43,778 bases of DNA from Candidatus Aegiribacteria sp. (lineage in GTDB: Bacteria; Fermentibacterota; Fermentibacteria; Fermentibacterales; JCC-6). The notes under the pieces were generated by a model that was not told where the DNA came from, ran no database searches, and saw only the letters and a list, made by a program, of their open reading frames with translations. Location: contig WTBT01000106.1 in the NCBI GenBank assembly GCA_013138965.1, positions 1 to 43,778 of the forward strand. The letters are read 5' to 3'. Each line of letters opens with the position of its first letter. The first letter of the stretch is position 1. Made by a program: the position numbers and the translations under genes. Of this stretch, positions 41,686 through 43,778 are shown one piece after another.

Positions 41686-43407
41686 ATGTATATCCGTATA
41701 CTTTTTATCGTTACTGTGGCTGTATTCTCCGGCACCATTCACCCGAATCTCCAGGATCTGATTCATACCTCCGAGGGGAGCGAACTCATACCCGTTTTCA
41801 TACTTGTCCGGGGGGAACTTGACCTGGAGTGGGTTGATGCTGTCACTGTTGATATGACAAGAGAAGAAAGGCAATTGTTCGTAGTAGACGCTCTCAAGGA
41901 GAGGGCTGAAACCTCGCAGGCGCCGGTTCTTTCCGAACTCGAAAAGTTCGGGTCGGTGCAGGTTGAAAATATCCGTACCCTCTGGCTTGCCAACGCAATA
42001 TACTGTGAAGCTGCGTCTCCTGTTATCAGAGACATTGCTTCCCACAGTGATATCACCCTTATTGAGCGGGCAACCCACCCGGATGCAGGGCTGATCTACC
42101 CCTACGAGGTGAGGGATGCCACACGTGAAGAACTCGATAAAGCTATAACCTGGAGTGTTACTCAGATAAACGCAGACGATGTATGGGCTCTTGGCTACAA
42201 CGGCAGCGGAGTCATAGTCGGTATTATTGATACCGGCACCGATTACAACCACATGGACCTTCACAACAACATGTGGCACGATACCGCGGCAGGCTATCAC
42301 TACGGATGGGATTATTACGATAATGATAATGATCCCATGGACGATTACGGTCACGGAACACACTGTTCCGGAACGGTACTCGGTGACGGCGCAGAGGGTA
42401 CCGAAACAGGTGTAGCCCCGGGCGCAACCTGCATGGCTCTCCGTATCGACTACTACACCGGAGGAGAGCTTACATGGATACAGGCCATGGAGTTCGGTAC
42501 TGCTAACGGAGCTTCTGTTCTTTCAATGTCACTTGGCTCAGGAGTGGGAAATGCGACTCTCAGGACAGCCGAGGAGAATCTTCTTACAGCCGGTGTATAT
42601 CACAGTGTTGCAGCCGGTAATAGTGGTTCCAGCGCTGGTACTGTTCTTTCCAGCGGTGACAGCCCACCACCATGGTTCCATCCCGATCAGACCTACCATG
42701 GCGGCCGGAGCGCGGTGGTGACCGTCGGAGCAACAGATAACAATGACGCTATTGCCGACTTCTCAAGCCGCGGACCCGTCACCTGCTGGGGCAGCGTAGC
42801 TCCCTGGAACGATTACAATGGTACCCAGCCTCTTATCGACCCGGATATCTGCGGTCCCGGTGTGGATATTGTAAGCACCCAGTGGAACGGAGGGTATACC
42901 ACCATGAGCGGTACATCCATGGCCACGCCGCTTGTAGCGGGAGTTGTCGCGCTTATCCTCCATGCAAATCCAAACCTCAGTGTTGCTCAGATCGACAGTA
43001 TTATTGAAGTGACGGCCGTGGATCTGGGGGTCAGCGGCAAGGACAATACCTATGGCGCAGGCAGGGTAGATGCGCTCGCGGCGGTTCAGGCTGCTCTTTC
43101 CCTGGTTGGTATTGCAGATGATCCACAGGGTGTTGATCCTGCAGGAGTTCTTATAAGTTCCATCAATCCTAACCCGGTTCATACCCGGGCTTTCTTCGAA
43201 ATATACACCGAGAGCCCCGGAAGGGCTGAGATAGGTGTCTTCGATCTGTCAGGCAGAAGCATTGCGATTGTCAGTTCGGGAGAAATGAGTGCTGGCACCC
43301 ATGCCTACACCTGGATAGTTCCCGAAAACATCGGAAACGGCATTTACTTCGTGCGGGCAAATGTTAGCGGCAGCACCGTAACTTCTAGAATGACGATAAT
43401 CAGATAG
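41686..43407 (+). CDS. Secreted subtilisin-like S8 protease with sorting domain
   Basis: 573 residues from ATG 41686, chosen over an in-frame TTG five codons upstream because GAAGGAA lies six bases before it and it begins the signal peptide (MYIRILFIVTVAVFSGTIH). A pro-region follows (to about 160). Catalytic residues are in place: Asp182 in VGIIDTGTDYNHMDLH, His223 in DDYGHGTHCSGT, the oxyanion Asn312 in VAAGNSGSSAG, and Ser411 in MSGTSMATPLVAGVVA. The last 85 residues (SSINPNPVHTRAFFEI, IGVFDLSGRSIAIVSS, GNGIYFVRANVSG) are a T9SS type A sorting domain. An extracellular endopeptidase, likely self-processed. A strong hairpin follows the stop by about 20 bases. Confidence 0.95.
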   Translation: MYIRILFIVTVAVFSGTIHPNLQDLIHTSEGSELIPVFILVRGELDLEWVDAVTVDMTREERQLFVVDALKERAETSQAPVLSELEKFGSVQVENIRTLWLANAIYCEAASPVIRDIASHSDITLIERATHPDAGLIYPYEVRDATREELDKAITWSVTQINADDVWALGYNGSGVIVGIIDTGTDYNHMDLHNNMWHDTAAGYHYGWDYYDNDNDPMDDYGHGTHCSGTVLGDGAEGTETGVAPGATCMALRIDYYTGGELTWIQAMEFGTANGASVLSMSLGSGVGNATLRTAEENLLTAGVYHSVAAGNSGSSAGTVLSSGDSPPPWFHPDQTYHGGRSAVVTVGATDNNDAIADFSSRGPVTCWGSVAPWNDYNGTQPLIDPDICGPGVDIVSTQWNGGYTTMSGTSMATPLVAGVVALILHANPNLSVAQIDSIIEVTAVDLGVSGKDNTYGAGRVDALAAVQAALSLVGIADDPQGVDPAGVLISSINPNPVHTRAFFEIYTESPGRAEIGVFDLSGRSIAIVSSGEMSAGTHAYTWIVPENIGNGIYFVRANVSGSTVTSRMTIIR

Positions 43408-43426
43408 AGGAACTTGACTGTTAAGA

Positions 43427-43453
43427 ATAGGGCACCCTTCGTGGGTGCCCTAT
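43427..43453 (+). terminator. Hairpin between convergent genes, possibly bidirectional
   Basis: ATAGGGCACCC pairs with GGGTGCCCTAT, an 11-bp perfect stem around TTCGT, 20 bases after the subtilisin stop. It can serve the minus-strand gene ending at 43525 as well; no strong U-run is adjacent on either strand. Confidence 0.7.
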
Positions 43454-43524
43454 CTGCAGATCAAGTATTTTCACTGCTCAGTACGAAAGAGCATTTGAGA
43501 AATCACAAGTATTTTTTTACCCGG

Positions 43525-43778
43525 TTAATGAATAATACTCACGGTTTTCACTATTTCAATATCCCCGGTTCTTATCCTCAGCAGATATACTCCCGATGGA
43601 ATATTGCTTACTCCTATATCTATTCTGGAATCGGTGGATGTCAGTATACCAGAATCATCTAATACCTTGCGACCTGATATATCGAACAGTTCAAGTTCAT
43701 AGTCCAGTTCTGAACCTGAATCACATACAATTCCAAGACAAGAATTTGCCGGATTACCCTGAATCGTAATCCTTACAT
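43525..43778 (-). CDS. Sorting-domain protein, 3' end only
   Basis: The minus strand is open from the window edge to TAA at 43525-43527, about 83 residues. The segment reads GNPANSCLGIVCDSGSELD, then YELELFDISGRKVLDDSG, IPSGVYLLRIRTGD and ends KTVSIIH. This is the C-terminal two-thirds of a T9SS type A sorting domain, with the LFDISGR and P.GVY...I elements, so the full protein is exported. Its catalytic or binding part lies beyond the window. The gene is convergent with the subtilisin gene, with a hairpin between them. Confidence 0.85.
   Translation of the reverse strand, partial: VRITIQGNPANSCLGIVCDSGSELDYELELFDISGRKVLDDSGILTSTDSRIDIGVSNIPSGVYLLRIRTGDIEIVKTVSIIH

Noticed and set aside
43414-43662. 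82-codon plus-strand frame after the subtilisin gene
   Set aside because: It overlaps the clear sorting-domain end read on the minus strand and starts across the terminator hairpin.

Overview
The window looks like a chromosomal piece of an uncultivated Gram-negative bacterium of the FCB (Fibrobacteres-Chlorobi-Bacteroidetes) superphylum, of the Fermentibacteria/Aegiribacteria/Eisenbacteria kind. The reasons are the many secreted proteins ending in a type IX-secretion-like (T9SS type A / Por) C-terminal sorting domain, a gingipain-like C25 protease, moderate GC, and ordinary bacterial housekeeping genes with Shine-Dalgarno sites. The phylum assignment is an inference; no rRNA gene is present.

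Layout. (1) 1-1500 is a graveyard: the 3' end of an MmcQ/YjbR-type gene, a frameshifted IS91-type transposase, and an IS200-type left end with a REP-like hairpin joined to the tail of another gene. (2) 1509-6172, minus strand, is a tight four-gene operon: GrpE-like factor, lid-less Hsp70, membrane-anchored TerB protein with a degenerate J-like tail, and an M48 metallopeptidase with a TerB-like tail. It looks like a dedicated accessory chaperone/protease system and is the best candidate here for an under-described system. (3) 6404-11339 holds a DUF2085 membrane protein, two secreted sorting-domain proteins, a secreted-protein gene broken by an amber codon, a second REP/IS200-end unit and a DtxR-type repressor remnant. 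(4) 11340-17300 is mostly housekeeping: rpsT, a secreted M14 carboxypeptidase, DnaJ-TPR and MerR proteins, two proline tRNAs, a COG2426 membrane protein, a LOG-like protein with an apparent AUU start, apt and a lipoprotein. (5) 17393-24316 encodes a giant gingipain-like protease whose signal peptide is interrupted by a G9 tract, followed by an FG-GAP repeat protein. (6) 24440-41549 is a 17-kb co-directional run of twelve genes with gaps near zero or overlaps: rarA, pcm, a histidine-kinase-like protein, rnr, nadE, purH, two tandem lytic transglycosylases, an NHL protein, two tandem CNNM/CorC proteins and a GGDEF-HEAT protein. (7) 41686-43778 holds a secreted subtilisin and, convergent with it, the 3' end of another sorting-domain protein.

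Taken together, the secreted C25, M14 and S8 peptidases and the FG-GAP, BNR-like and SGNH-like proteins suggest a cell that exports hydrolases through a T9SS-like route and scavenges protein. The central operon mixes RNA decay, NAD and purine synthesis, protein repair and envelope maintenance. Signs of decay (IS remnants, DtxR stub, amber-interrupted gene) cluster in 1-1500 and 9000-11300.
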